In this document: one piece after another, positions 43,040 to 51,641 of the stretch | Layout of the letters: every line of letters begins with the position of its first letter | Position numbering within the stretch: position 1 is the stretch's first letter | DNA from: Pedobacter westerhofensis | GTDB taxonomy: Bacteria > Bacteroidota > Bacteroidia > Sphingobacteriales > Sphingobacteriaceae | Length of the DNA: 64,000 nucleotides | Reading direction: 5' to 3' | Assembly (NCBI RefSeq): GCF_900182595.1 | Contig: NZ_FXTN01000001.1 | Coordinates: 62,001 to 126,000, forward strand | Translations under genes and position numbers: made by a program | The notes under the pieces: generated by a model | Told to the model about the DNA's origin: nothing | Databases searched by the model: none | The model's input: the letters and a program-made list of their open reading frames with translations, nothing else

Positions 43040-44338
43040 TTACTGAATATATTTAGAAAAACCTTTGCCGCCGACATAAACGCAAGCACCCATGCCCCAG
43101 CCCTTACTGTCGTCAAAACTTTTGTCGCTGCTCCACTGCTGTTTACCAGTGAGTAAATTGACAGCAAAAAATTGGTTAGGCGAGGCCGGAGCGAATGGAA
43201 CATAGCCCGAGGCAGGCCAGAAAACCTTAAAAAAGTACATCGTGTTACCAACAATGGTGTACTCAGAATTCACCCCTATCCGCTGCGGTTCAAAAATGGT
43301 CACTTCAGAAGAAAAGTCGGCCGGCAGAATGCCGTACTGATAGGTTGATAAAGTTCCATAAAACTTGGCTGGTTCCATATGGGATTGACCGATGATGAGC
43401 TTACCGTTGAAAGTCTGCAAAATCACGTTCGAGTTGGGCACCAAAACATAACCTTCTCCGAATTTAATACGCCTTTGTTCTCTGCCTGATGCCATGTCTA
43501 CCGCACTCAAAAAATCCTGGTTAAAATCTACTCCCGAATTGGTGTTTGGTTGGTAATGGCCGGTTTTGATATAGTAAACCGTAGGTGTAGCATAAAGCAA
43601 TTCTGAACGGACGATAGTGCCTGCGCCATAAAAAAGGGGAATGTTTATCGTCCCGGCTGTGGTCTTCGCTATTCCTGTAGCCGCGTCATAAATGGTATTC
43701 CCCGCTATAAATATTCCCTCGTGTATGGCATTAAGTGATATTGCCGAGGTTGCAGCAATGCTCCATTTGGCTAAGCCAGTCCTGGCATCCAGCGCGGTGA
43801 GATGGGTAGCATCGGTTAAGACATAAACCGACTCATTAAAATAGGTAATTTGTGCAGGTGCAGCAGAAAGTTTGTATTTCCATAAGAAATCGTTTGGTTG
43901 CCTGGTAGCATCTAAAGCATAGGCCTCATACGAAGTTGTATTGTCCTGCTTAACGCCAAAAAAGGTTTGCTGGTGCAAAACCGGGGTAAGCGCATTTTTG
44001 ACGGCATCGCTCCATACCAGTTTGCCGGTATTCAGGTCAATGGCATTAATTTTATTAGTTTGCAGAGTATAGAGTAGATCATTACCGGTGACAGGGTAAG
44101 TCCAGGTGGTGCCTGCATCTGCCGGGTAGGTATATTTGGTAACGGATTTGCCAGAGGCCGCGTTGAGCACGTAAAGTGCCGTAGCGCCCGAACTTTGATC
44201 GACAGTATTAACAAACAGCACGGAATCGGGCAGCGGAACAACATTTACCGGATTTTCAGGATCAGGTTTGACGTTCCCTTTTTTACAGCTGAACAGCAAT
44301 AATGATACACTAATCAATAAAAGATAAAGTATTTTCAT
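43040..44338 (-). CDS. PQQ-like beta-propeller lipoprotein
   Basis: 432 residues; lipobox LLFSC followed by KKGNVKPDPENP. The mature protein has repeated PQQ-type blades with A-x-D-x-x-T-G-x-x-x-W (INAIDLNTGKLVWSDA, LTALDARTGLAKWSIA, YDAATGIAKTT, FAVNLLTGKQQWSSD). Like BamB-type or quinoprotein-fold repeat proteins, but with no quinone-binding evidence. Surface or periplasmic binding protein of unknown role. It has no partner gene nearby. Confidence 0.82.
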   Translation of the reverse strand: MKILYLLLISVSLLLFSCKKGNVKPDPENPVNVVPLPDSVLFVNTVDQSSGATALYVLNAASGKSVTKYTYPADAGTTWTYPVTGNDLLYTLQTNKINAIDLNTGKLVWSDAVKNALTPVLHQQTFFGVKQDNTTSYEAYALDATRQPNDFLWKYKLSAAPAQITYFNESVYVLTDATHLTALDARTGLAKWSIAATSAISLNAIHEGIFIAGNTIYDAATGIAKTTAGTINIPLFYGAGTIVRSELLYATPTVYYIKTGHYQPNTNSGVDFNQDFLSAVDMASGREQRRIKFGEGYVLVPNSNVILQTFNGKLIIGQSHMEPAKFYGTLSTYQYGILPADFSSEVTIFEPQRIGVNSEYTIVGNTMYFFKVFWPASGYVPFAPASPNQFFAVNLLTGKQQWSSDKSFDDSKGWGMGACVYVGGKGFSKYIQ

Positions 44339-44538
44339 GAAGCTGGGTTTTCCAGCAAAGATATGTAGTTTTCAAAACCTTTCCAATTTCCCTAAATTGT
44401 TTCATTCAGATTAGAAAATATAGATGTGGTTTTGATAGGTGAAGGTATTAATAGGTGGTTGGCATGATAGTAAACTTCTGAAATAGTTCCGGCTTAAATA
44501 TCTCTTTGATGAGATAATACGCTGCTGAGGCGTTATCA

Positions 44539-44565
44539 TTGAGGGTTCCTTCCGCGAACCCTCAA
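44539..44565 (-). terminator. Hairpin after the nitroreductase gene
   Basis: A 10-bp perfect stem (TTGAGGGTTC / GAACCCTCAA) with a 7-nt loop, directly downstream of the leftward nitroreductase stop. On the plus strand it is followed by TTGCCTTTT. GC-rich core in an AT-rich spacer supports a terminator role. Confidence 0.55.
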
Positions 44566-44572
44566 TTGCCTT

Positions 44573-45202
44573 TTATTTAATGAACTCCGCAAATTCAGCA
44601 ACGGGAATTCTTACCTTCTTAATGGCCGCATAAGGATCTTGCGCGGCATCACGGTATCCGAGTGCAAGGGCAACAACAGATTTAAGCCCCTTATCCCGCA
44701 GTCCCAGCAAGGCGTCGAATTTGTCGCCATCAAAGCCCTCCATCGGCGTAGTATCTATTTTTAATTCTGCAGCAGCAATTAAAGCTGTGCCTAATGCGAT
44801 GTAAGCCTGCCTTGCTGACCAATTAAAATTTTCCTGGTCTGACCGTGAAAGAAGGCCGCCAATCAATGCTGCTTTGTAATCGGCTAACGCCTCTTCCGGG
44901 AGATTTCGTTCTGTGGCAAGATGTGCAATGAAAGCGTCTATGTGTCCACTTGTCACCCTGTCAAATGCAGCAAAAACCAATAAGTGAGAAGACTGCGAGA
45001 TCTGTGCATTGAATGACCCCTCTCCAAGCTTTTCCCGGAGCGTTGTATTTTCTACAATAAAAATACGATAGGGCTGTATGCCTGTGGATGAAGCTGTGAG
45101 ATTGGTGGCTTCAAGTATCTCGTTTAAGTCTGATACGGAAACCTTTTCCGTGTTAAACTTTTTAACGGCATAACGCCATTTTAGATTTTCTATAGTATTC
45201 AT
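44573..45202 (-). CDS. Nitroreductase-family NAD(P)H oxidoreductase
   Basis: Start set at ATG 45202 (MNTIENLKWRYAVKKFN), the typical beginning. 209 residues in the NfsB/YdgI group: KWRYAVKKFN for FMN phosphate contacts, LTASSTGIQPYRIFIVEN, and DTTPMEGFD with the C-terminal KKVRIPVAEFAEF. Homodimeric FMN enzyme that reduces nitro compounds and quinones in the cytoplasm. Divergent from an HxlR regulator gene; dyads lie in the spacer. Confidence 0.92.
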   Translation of the reverse strand: MNTIENLKWRYAVKKFNTEKVSVSDLNEILEATNLTASSTGIQPYRIFIVENTTLREKLGEGSFNAQISQSSHLLVFAAFDRVTSGHIDAFIAHLATERNLPEEALADYKAALIGGLLSRSDQENFNWSARQAYIALGTALIAAAELKIDTTPMEGFDGDKFDALLGLRDKGLKSVVALALGYRDAAQDPYAAIKKVRIPVAEFAEFIK

Positions 45203-45240
45203 TTTTTTGTCTTTGATGTGCAAAATTCATGATAATTAGT

Positions 45241-45277
45241 TTACTTTTGTCACTAAGCAACAAAAAGTAATAGTGAC
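45241..45277. promoter_or_regulatory. Interleaved dyads between nitroreductase and HxlR genes
   Basis: TTACTTTTGT (45241-45250) opposes ACAAAAAGTAA (45260-45270), one base different in length; in addition GTCACTA (45249-45255) is an exact inverse of TAGTGAC (45271-45277). The two symmetries overlap in 37 bp of the divergent promoter region, 13 bp from the HxlR start. Candidate HxlR operator. Confidence 0.5.
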
Positions 45278-45289
45278 ATTCAGGTAACC

Positions 45290-45646
45290 ATGTTTAAAGT
45301 AACACCAACGCCTACACACCAATGCAAAAGAGCCATTATGGGCGTACATGATGCCATGTATGTGCTCGGCGGCAAATGGAAGATCTATATCATTACAGGG
45401 TTGTTATTTGGCCCGATGCGCTATTCAGAACTGCTAAAAAACATTACTGGTATATCAGGAAAATCTCTGAGCAGAGAACTCAGGGAAATGGAACTGAATC
45501 TTTTAATCAGGAGGACGGTAACCGGCACATCTCCCGTCACCGTCATTTATGAGCTCACAGAATACGGCGAATCAGCAAAATCGATCATAGGCGTCCTTTC
45601 AGAGTGGGGAGAAGAACATCGCGAATTAATTGTAAGGACAAAATAA
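45290..45646 (+). CDS. HxlR-family transcriptional regulator
   Basis: 118 residues with the family signature: C-x-(R) near the start (HQCKRAIMGVHDAMYVLGGKWKIYIITGLLFG), RYSELLKNITGISGKSLSRELREMELNLLIRR, and YELTEYGESAKS wing/C-terminal helix. The conserved cysteine precedes helix 1 as in redox-sensing members. Faces the nitroreductase gene, as is common for YodB-like quinone/diamide sensors and their reductase targets. Confidence 0.92.
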   Translation: MFKVTPTPTHQCKRAIMGVHDAMYVLGGKWKIYIITGLLFGPMRYSELLKNITGISGKSLSRELREMELNLLIRRTVTGTSPVTVIYELTEYGESAKSIIGVLSEWGEEHRELIVRTK

Positions 45647-45862
45647 TCGTCCCGGTATATTCAGTCAACCATTCTGCTTTAGTATGAGGATGATCCGATC
45701 TTCAGGTACACGTTGTTGCCATCCCCGGAAAATTCACTCTGGAAGGCAAGGACACAAACAACTACTTTTACGACGTAGCTCTTTGAGACGCTAACCTGTC
45801 TTCACCCACTCCTGTACTAAGCCGTTTACCAGTATCGCAGGTATGATGTTTTGAACATCATC

Positions 45863-46417
45863 TTACAACAAAGGTCGTAAAACCGGCCAGACCCCTGCGG
45901 CAATAATATGGTACCCTTCTGCCAGTGGATGTACGCCATCATGCATGTTCAGGTGCTTGATTCCTGCAACCCCATCCAACAAGAACGGCAGTAGCGGGAT
46001 CTTGTTTTTATTCGCTAGATCCTGGTACAACTGTCTGAACTCCGCAGCCCGCTGACCCGGCACCCACAACGGCAACTGCATACCCAACAGCAACAGCTTA
46101 ACCGAAGGAAACCTGCCCTTTACCATATCGATGATGGCCTGCAGATTACGCTTTGTTCCGGCAGGTGCAAGCCCTCGCAGAAGGTCGTTGGCACCCAGCT
46201 CAAGCACAAAAACATCTACCGGCTGGCTCAGCCAGTAAGTCAGGCGTGATAATCCCGAAGCAGAAGTATCCCCGCTTACCCCGGCATTCACCGACAGGTA
46301 ATCCAGTCCCGCAGCATCCAGCTCCCGCTGGATCAGGGCAGGAAAAGACTGTTCATCTGGTCGATGAAGACCATAGCCTGCTGTGAGGCTGTCACCAAAA
46401 AACACAATCCGCTTCAT
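45863..46417 (-). CDS. SGNH/GDSL arylesterase (TesA-like)
   Basis: 184 residues with the four SGNH blocks: FFGDSLTAGYG (nucleophile Ser10), VNAGVSGDTSASG (Gly oxyanion), VFVLELGANDLLRG (Asn), and DGVHPLAEGY (Asp-x-x-His). No signal peptide, unlike exported TesA. Hydrolyses short acyl esters or thioesters in the cytoplasm. The GC content is higher than in neighbouring genes. Confidence 0.92.
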   Translation of the reverse strand: MKRIVFFGDSLTAGYGLHRPDEQSFPALIQRELDAAGLDYLSVNAGVSGDTSASGLSRLTYWLSQPVDVFVLELGANDLLRGLAPAGTKRNLQAIIDMVKGRFPSVKLLLLGMQLPLWVPGQRAAEFRQLYQDLANKNKIPLLPFLLDGVAGIKHLNMHDGVHPLAEGYHIIAAGVWPVLRPLL

Positions 46418-46482
46418 GCAATAGAAACCCTGTCTAGTTAAAATTGTTTATGATGATATCAACAGCCTGGGAATAATGTGAC

Positions 46483-46839
46483 TTAATCCACCTTTTTGAT
46501 CAGGTTGACAGCCCTGCCCCACTTTGAATAGATCTCAATGGGCTTAACGTATTCAGGCACATCAAACTCCCAGGGTATTAACGCCTCGATATCATTTGTT
46601 CCGGAGAGTTCCGGCACCCATTTACGGATAAAATCCTGTGCCTTATATTTGTTGGACTGATGCACAGGGTTGGTATACCAGATTTCAAAAGCTTGCATAT
46701 GCCAGTTCATCCAGTTGGAGCTCAGGTCATAATCGATCAGCTTAGATTCGAAATATGCCGCACCCCATGTCCAGTCGATCTTCAGGTCATATACAAGATA
46801 ACTTGCGCAGTTTACCCTGCCCCGGTTGCTCATAAATCC
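46483..46839 (-). pseudogene. C-terminal remnant of a DASH-type photolyase/cryptochrome
   Basis: About 118 residues starting in [20 protein letters not shown] and followed by [28 protein letters not shown], the FAD-binding helical end of the cryptochrome-DASH/photolyase family, with the later [21 protein letters not shown]. Full-length members have ~430-500 residues; the photolyase domain and most FAD contacts are absent, and no upstream continuation exists in any frame. A deletion remnant, although translation from the internal ATG 46833 cannot be excluded. Confidence 0.82.
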
Positions 46840-46932
46840 AATTTGATTTTTCGAATGGCATTTATGCGAACCGCTAAATTTGAATCATTCATCCGAATTG
46901 CGATATTGGTAGCAATCTAAAACTTAACTCTT

Positions 46933-47631
46933 ATGGAAAAAAAAGAATACACGCTGAATGAACTTATTCTCGAAGCCGCAGAAAACCCTGCTGAAAACGA
47001 CTTCTTTGAATTGGAAAAACCTGCAATGCTGGAGATTAACCTAAAGAATCAAAAAATCCTGTCAAAGGCCGGCTCAATGGTAGCATACATCGGCAATATC
47101 GATTTCAAAAGAGAGAGCATGCTGAGCAAAGGGCTTGGGGGACTGTTAAAAAAGGCGATTTCCGGAGAAGGCGCTTCGTTAATGTATGCTTCGGGAACTG
47201 GTAAACTTTATCTGGCTGATGGGGGAAAGAAAGTTAAAATTATAAAATTGCAGGACGAAGCCATCTTTGTGAACGGGAATGACGTTCTGGCCCTGGAGGA
47301 AAGTATTTCCAACGAAATTAAAATGCTTAAAAGCGTTGCCGGAATGGTTTCCGGAGGATTATTCCAGGTTAGGCTTGCGGGCTCAGGGTATATTGCAATT
47401 ACCACTCACGGGGAGCCAATATTGCTGAAAGTGACTCCCGGTCAACCAGTATTTACCGATCCTAACGCTACTGTTGCCTGGTCAGAAAACTTAACCCCTT
47501 CTATCAAGACAAACATTACTTTCGGGTCTTTTATCGGACGTGGCAGCGGCGAATCTTTTCAAATGGAATTTATGGGACAGGGCTGGGTACTGGTTCAACC
47601 TTATGAAGAGGTGAAATACACTCAGAAATAA
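46933..47631 (+). CDS. AIM24-family protein
   Basis: 232 residues of the AIM24/TIGR00266 fold: LEINLKNQKILSKAGSMVAYIGNIDFKRE, LMYASGTGKLYLADGGKKVKIIKL, VNGNDVLALEESISNEI, GSGYIAITTHGEPILLKV and VAWSENLTP. A pseudo-threefold beta-sandwich found from bacteria to mitochondria; in bacteria the function is not established. It follows the photolyase remnant divergently and is separate from other genes. Confidence 0.88.
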   Translation: MEKKEYTLNELILEAAENPAENDFFELEKPAMLEINLKNQKILSKAGSMVAYIGNIDFKRESMLSKGLGGLLKKAISGEGASLMYASGTGKLYLADGGKKVKIIKLQDEAIFVNGNDVLALEESISNEIKMLKSVAGMVSGGLFQVRLAGSGYIAITTHGEPILLKVTPGQPVFTDPNATVAWSENLTPSIKTNITFGSFIGRGSGESFQMEFMGQGWVLVQPYEEVKYTQK

Positions 47632-47747
47632 CCTATACATTTTAAACCCTGACAACGTGCTGGAATTCGAATTGATGTAATCTAATGGAACAAATGGGCA
47701 TATTTCATGTTTCAACTTTACTTAAATCAAGTTAAAACATATATAAA

Positions 47748-48161
47748 ATGAGTAAAGAAACGAATATAGCCGCACAAAAAACATTCGGAGAAGCCGTCAA
47801 TTCTGCCAATTATGAACTTTTCAAAGAACTTGTTGCAGCAAACGCTGTAGACCATGATCCTGCTCCGGGACAAGTTCCAGGCCCGGATGGATATGCTGAG
47901 TTTTTTGGCATGATGCGTACCGCATTTCCCGATATGAAACTTGCAGTTGAGCAATTATCCGCGGATGAAGACACCGTCTCTTTTGCTTACCGCGTTACCG
48001 GAACACATGAGGGAGATTTTATGGGACATCCGGCAAGTGGAAAAGCCATCAATATTCGCGGAATGCAGATCAGTAAATTCGAAGATGGCAAAATGGTTGA
48101 ACGCTGGGGAAGCTCTGATGAGCTGGGCATCCTGAAGCAAATTGGCGTAATAGCCGGTTAA
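47748..48161 (+). CDS. SnoaL-like ester cyclase
   Basis: 137 residues: ELFKELVAANAVDHDPAPGQVPGPDGYAEFF, MMRTAFPDMKLAVEQLSADEDTVSFAYRVTGTHEG and MQISKFEDGKMVERW, the ordinary SnoaL/polyketide-cyclase sequence with the DHDP and FPD landmarks. Cytoplasmic; ligand unknown. A terminator follows immediately, so it is transcribed alone. Confidence 0.9.
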   Translation: MSKETNIAAQKTFGEAVNSANYELFKELVAANAVDHDPAPGQVPGPDGYAEFFGMMRTAFPDMKLAVEQLSADEDTVSFAYRVTGTHEGDFMGHPASGKAINIRGMQISKFEDGKMVERWGSSDELGILKQIGVIAG

Positions 48162-48164
48162 TTT

Positions 48165-48204
48165 AAAAAAAGAGATTCCAGTATATAATTGGAATCTCTT
48201 TTTT
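48165..48204 (+). terminator. Rho-independent terminator of the SnoaL gene
   Basis: A perfect stem AAAAGAGATTCCA / TGGAATCTCTTTT (13 bp, extendable by further A-T pairs) with a 9-nt loop, beginning a few bp after the stop and ending in a T-run. Confidence 0.85.
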
Positions 48205-48401
48205 GATCAGCTCATTGTAATTCACTCTGGGTAAAGATTCAGCCTGTAATAGGAACTGCCGTTTCTCCCCTTTGCAGCATTAACTATAATCATATCCTCA
48301 GTCCACTAAATTTTGAATATCGCGGCTGACTGTATCCGCTGACCATTTAGGTATTTCAGAACAACATCAAGAGTTTCGTAAAATATTTATCAATGAAATA
48401 G

Positions 48402-48431
48402 TTGCAGTTTCTGAGACAATATTTAACTTTG
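48402..48431 (+). promoter_or_regulatory. Bacteroidota promoter of the DoxX-family gene
   Basis: TTG at 48402-48404, 19-bp spacing, then TAACTTTG at 48424-48431, matching the TTG-N19-TAnnTTTG consensus of the Bacteroidota primary sigma factor. Transcription would begin around 48437, ~15 bp before the ATG. Confidence 0.7.
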
Positions 48432-48444
48432 TACTTCAAAGTAC
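48431..48444. promoter_or_regulatory. Palindrome GTACTT-CA-AAGTAC at the transcription start
   Basis: Exact 6-bp arms with a 2-bp centre, overlapping the end of the -7 box and the predicted start site; a further AGTACTTT follows. Ideal position for a repressor operator; no regulator gene is adjacent. Confidence 0.5.
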
Positions 48445-48451
48445 TTTACAA

Positions 48452-49165
48452 ATGAGACTCTCCCAAAGACTGGATGAATTGCACGCAAAAGTAAGGAGCA
48501 ACAAATGGATGGGTTATTTTACAACGTTTACCCGTCTGGCACTTGTTGCAGGATTTCTAATGGCAGGATATGTGAAGATAAGTGGTGAGCGTTTTACCGA
48601 TTTGCATAACAATCAGCCAATGGGCCATTTCCTTGAGGCTTTGTATCATACCGGCTACTATTATACATTTATTGGTTATGCGCAAATCCTCGCGGCGCTT
48701 TTACTGCTCGTACCGCGCACAGTTGTACTGGGTACATTGCTTTATCTTCCTATTATTTTAAATATCTGCATATTATCATTGGCTGTGCGTTTTGAAGGAT
48801 CGCTGCTCACAGCGCCGTTAATGGTGATCGCATGTATATATTTGCTCTGCTGGCATTACGACAGGATCAAATATATATTGCCCTTCAATCATCCACCAAC
48901 GCTACAATTGGTAAAGGATGATAAATTTCCAAAATGGTTTTTTGCCGGTGTACTTGCAACATTTCTTGCCGTAGGATTTACAGTTACCCATATATACAAT
49001 TTACTGCCACGTAATACGCTTAAATACTGTGAAAAGCAATGTGCTGACAGTGCAAATCCAGAAGGCTGTAAAATATTTTGCGAAGGTATACATCAAAAAG
49101 GCCAGGATTTAAATAAAAGTTTGGATATTTATGAGCGGGCAGTACAAAATGATAAAAGAAAATAA
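48452..49165 (+). CDS. DoxX-like integral membrane protein with C-terminal cysteine motif
   Basis: 237 residues. DoxX-type membrane core of four to five helices (LALVAGFLMAGYVKISGERF; GYAQILAALLLLVPRTVVLG; LLYLPIILNICILSLAV; APLMVIACIYLLCW) plus another helix at ~170-190. The soluble tail carries CEKQCADSANPEGCKIFC, four cysteines in 18 residues, unusual for DoxX and able to bind metal or form disulfides. DoxX proteins modulate redox/sulfur homeostasis. Driven by a clear promoter with an operator palindrome; followed by a glycosyltransferase gene 73 bp on. Confidence 0.82.
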   Translation: MRLSQRLDELHAKVRSNKWMGYFTTFTRLALVAGFLMAGYVKISGERFTDLHNNQPMGHFLEALYHTGYYYTFIGYAQILAALLLLVPRTVVLGTLLYLPIILNICILSLAVRFEGSLLTAPLMVIACIYLLCWHYDRIKYILPFNHPPTLQLVKDDKFPKWFFAGVLATFLAVGFTVTHIYNLLPRNTLKYCEKQCADSANPEGCKIFCEGIHQKGQDLNKSLDIYERAVQNDKRK

Positions 49166-49238
49166 ACAACTGTTCAAAATTCCTTTCGTCTTATAAAACT
49201 AATCACCTGCAGGCGGGTTATATTGCAAATCGATCGCC

Positions 49239-50330
49239 GTGAGCATTATCCTGATTCCTATTTTCATTTTCCTGTTTTTGAGACTGTTCGTAGCTGGTTA
49301 CAATTTTTTTTCAAGACCAAACCTTCAAATAAGTGAGCATGAGTGCAGGGATCGTATTTCCATTCTTATCCCTGTTCGGAATGAGGAACAAAATATCTCT
49401 GCACTACTGTTCTCGATACTTAAACAGAGCTATCAAAACTATGAAGTGATTATTCTGGATGATAGTTCAACTGATCAAACTTTACAGCTGGCCAATGACT
49501 TTGCCAAATCAAATCCGAACTTTAGAGTGGTAAGTGGTAAACAGTTAGAGGAAGGCTGGACTGGTAAAAATTTTGCATGCTGGCAATTGGCCAGAGAGGC
49601 ATCAGGGAAATATCTGCTTTTTCTGGATGCAGATGTTACACTTGCTCCGGAATTACTTAATAGTGCGCTTTGTCACCTCAAAAGAAATGATTTATCATTG
49701 CTCAGTCTTTTCTCCAATCAAACGATGAACACACTTGGAGAGAACAGTGTAATTCCCTTAATGAATTACCTGTTGCTCACATTGCTGCCGATCAGGCTTA
49801 TACTATCCCACTCAAACCCCATTTTCGCTGCTGCTTGTGGCCAGTTTATGTTATTTGCTGCAGATAATTATCAGCAGCACCAATGGCATAGTAAAGTAAA
49901 GCAGGAAGTTACTGAAGATCTTAAAATAATGAAGCTGATTAAAGTAGCGAATTACAAGGGCGAGGGTTTATTGGCGAACGGCCTGATCAGCTGCAGAATG
50001 TACAATAATTATACTGATGCTGTAAACGGGTTTAGTAAGAATTTTATCGCTCCATTCAATGATAGTATCCCACTGTTTATTTTATTTTTAGTTTCTCTTC
50101 TGCTTGGGCCGGTTTTTATAATTGCAACTTCAGATGCTTATCTGATTTCACTTTTGTTTTTTATCATCGTTCTTACCCGGTCAATGACTTCAAGTCTATC
50201 GGGGCAAAATGTCTGGCTTAATGCTTTTTTACATCCGCTTCAAATGCTGAGCTTGTTGCATATAGGTTGTCTTGCTATCCAGAGAACCTCAACAAAAACC
50301 AGAAAATGGAAAGGCAGGATGTTGAGTTAA
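49239..50330 (+). CDS. Membrane glycosyltransferase family 2 (CruC/hydroxy-carotenoid glycosyltransferase-like)
   Basis: Starts at GTG 49239 (MSIILIPIFIFLFLRLFVAG), a membrane helix. GT2 catalytic part: ISILIPVRNEEQNISALLFSILKQSY, VIILDDSSTDQT (nucleotide-sugar Asp), EGWTGKNFACWQLAREASGKYLLFLDADV (DxD as DAD), then a Q/ED region (KQEVTEDLKIMK) and two or three C-terminal helices. The GWTGKN motif is typical of carotenoid glucosyltransferase-type GT2 proteins, though no carotenoid genes lie in the window. It acts at the inner membrane. Confidence 0.78.
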   Translation: MSIILIPIFIFLFLRLFVAGYNFFSRPNLQISEHECRDRISILIPVRNEEQNISALLFSILKQSYQNYEVIILDDSSTDQTLQLANDFAKSNPNFRVVSGKQLEEGWTGKNFACWQLAREASGKYLLFLDADVTLAPELLNSALCHLKRNDLSLLSLFSNQTMNTLGENSVIPLMNYLLLTLLPIRLILSHSNPIFAAACGQFMLFAADNYQQHQWHSKVKQEVTEDLKIMKLIKVANYKGEGLLANGLISCRMYNNYTDAVNGFSKNFIAPFNDSIPLFILFLVSLLLGPVFIIATSDAYLISLLFFIIVLTRSMTSSLSGQNVWLNAFLHPLQMLSLLHIGCLAIQRTSTKTRKWKGRMLS

Positions 50331-50699
50331 AGGATCCCGGGAGTACGATCTCGTAATTTAATTGTTCATTGCTTAGCTAAAATATGTCTTCACCGTATTT
50401 TAGTCGATTCTACCCTATTACGCCCAGGATCATTAATTATGCAACAGCTTTGATGACAATTTCATAGTTAACACAATAGAACTATTCTACCGGTAGCTGT
50501 TACAAATGCAATATGGATGCATCTTGACATCCAGGTAACATTACTATTTCTGAATATCAGTATATTTGTACCGCAAAGATCTTCAATTACCTTTCTCCCG
50601 CAAGCATCAGTAAAAACTGTGATCTCCTTGATGATTCAATCAGCTTTCAGCGCATTCTAAGGCATCAGATCTTCAGCATTTCACCTAAAATATTTTATA
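50331..50699. other. Non-coding stretch of 369 bp upstream of the sigma-factor gene
   Basis: No reading frame support. TATATTTG at 50561-50568 could be a -7 promoter element, but no TTG is present at the proper distance upstream. The 5' leader of the sigma-factor transcript would then be ~130 nt long. Confidence 0.45.
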
Positions 50700-51560
50700 A
50701 TGAGGCAACTTAAAATTAGTGAGTCAATCACCAATCGTGAGACAGCATCGTTGAATCAGTATTTGTCAGATATCGCAAAGATTCCGATGGTTACTCCGCA
50801 AGAGGAAGTGACATTGACGCAAAAAATCAGAGAAGGAGACCAGGCGGCCCTGGAAAGGTTAACAACTGCAAATTTGAGGTTTGTGGTTTCTGTAGCGAAA
50901 CAATATCAAAGTTCCGGGCTGACACTTGGCGACCTGATCAACGAGGGAAACGTAGGCCTGGTAAAGGCCGCTAAGCGTTTCGATGAAACCAAAGGTTTTA
51001 AATTTATATCCTATGCCGTATGGTGGATCAGGCAGGCTATATTATCTGCAATCAACGAGCAGTCCAGGATGGTCAGGCTTCCGTTAAACAAAGTTGGTGA
51101 AATCTCTAAAATAGCAAAAGCTGCATCTCAGCTTGAACAGCAGTTTGAACGCCAGCCAACACCAGAGGAACTGGCAGAAAACCTGGAATTGACAGCGGAA
51201 AAGATCAGTGATGTTCTGGGACATTCTGCCAGACACATTTCCTATGATTCGCCCTTTTCCAGTGATGAAGAAAATACACTGCTGGACGTCCTTCAAAGCA
51301 GCGGACCAGCAACTGATACAGGATTGATTGCCGAATCATTGTCCTATGAAGTTTCACACTGCATGAGAAATCTTGGCGATAAGGAAAAAGATATCTTAAC
51401 CTTGTTCTTTGGCCTAGGCAACCAGCAGGCCCAAAGCCTTGAAGAGATTGGAGATAGATATCATCTTACCCGTGAAAGGGTACGTCAAATTAAAGACAAA
51501 GCCCTGAACCGTTTGCGTGCAAATTCGAAAACATGGGTACTAAAAGGATATCTGGATTAA
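50700..51560 (+). CDS. rpoD: Primary-type RNA polymerase sigma factor (RpoD/SigA)
   Basis: 286 residues, short SigA typical of Bacteroidota: region 1.2 (TASLNQYLSDIAKIPMVTPQEEVTLTQKIREGD), region 2 (RFVVSVAKQYQSSGLTLGDLINEGNVGLVKAAKRFDETKGFKFISYAVWWIRQAI), region 3 and region 4 (SLEEIGDRYHLTRERVRQIKDKALNRLR). All -10 and -33 contacting segments are present. Genomes of this group often hold more than one such gene, so this may be the housekeeping factor or a paralogue. A 17-bp terminator stem starts inside its stop codon. Confidence 0.9.
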   Translation: MRQLKISESITNRETASLNQYLSDIAKIPMVTPQEEVTLTQKIREGDQAALERLTTANLRFVVSVAKQYQSSGLTLGDLINEGNVGLVKAAKRFDETKGFKFISYAVWWIRQAILSAINEQSRMVRLPLNKVGEISKIAKAASQLEQQFERQPTPEELAENLELTAEKISDVLGHSARHISYDSPFSSDEENTLLDVLQSSGPATDTGLIAESLSYEVSHCMRNLGDKEKDILTLFFGLGNQQAQSLEEIGDRYHLTRERVRQIKDKALNRLRANSKTWVLKGYLD

Positions 51561-51597
51561 AGTAAAACTCCTTGCCATCAGCAAGGAGTTTTACTTT
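51559..51597 (+). terminator. Bidirectional terminator after the sigma-factor gene
   Basis: A perfect 17-bp stem (AAAGTAAAACTCCTTGC / GCAAGGAGTTTTACTTT) with a 5-nt loop CATCA. It separates the sigma-factor gene from the convergent PAS-LuxR gene and has A/T-rich flanks on both sides, so it can serve both. Confidence 0.85.
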
Positions 51598-51641
51598 GCA
51601 ATAAGACCTGCCATGACGAAGGCAGTTCAGGTTGTTTCCGT

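Noticed and set aside
45690..45790. Short plus-strand open stretch reading VHVVAIPGKFTLEGKDTNNY
   Set aside because: About 30 codons without start, partner or family resemblance; listed only because the composition is protein-like.
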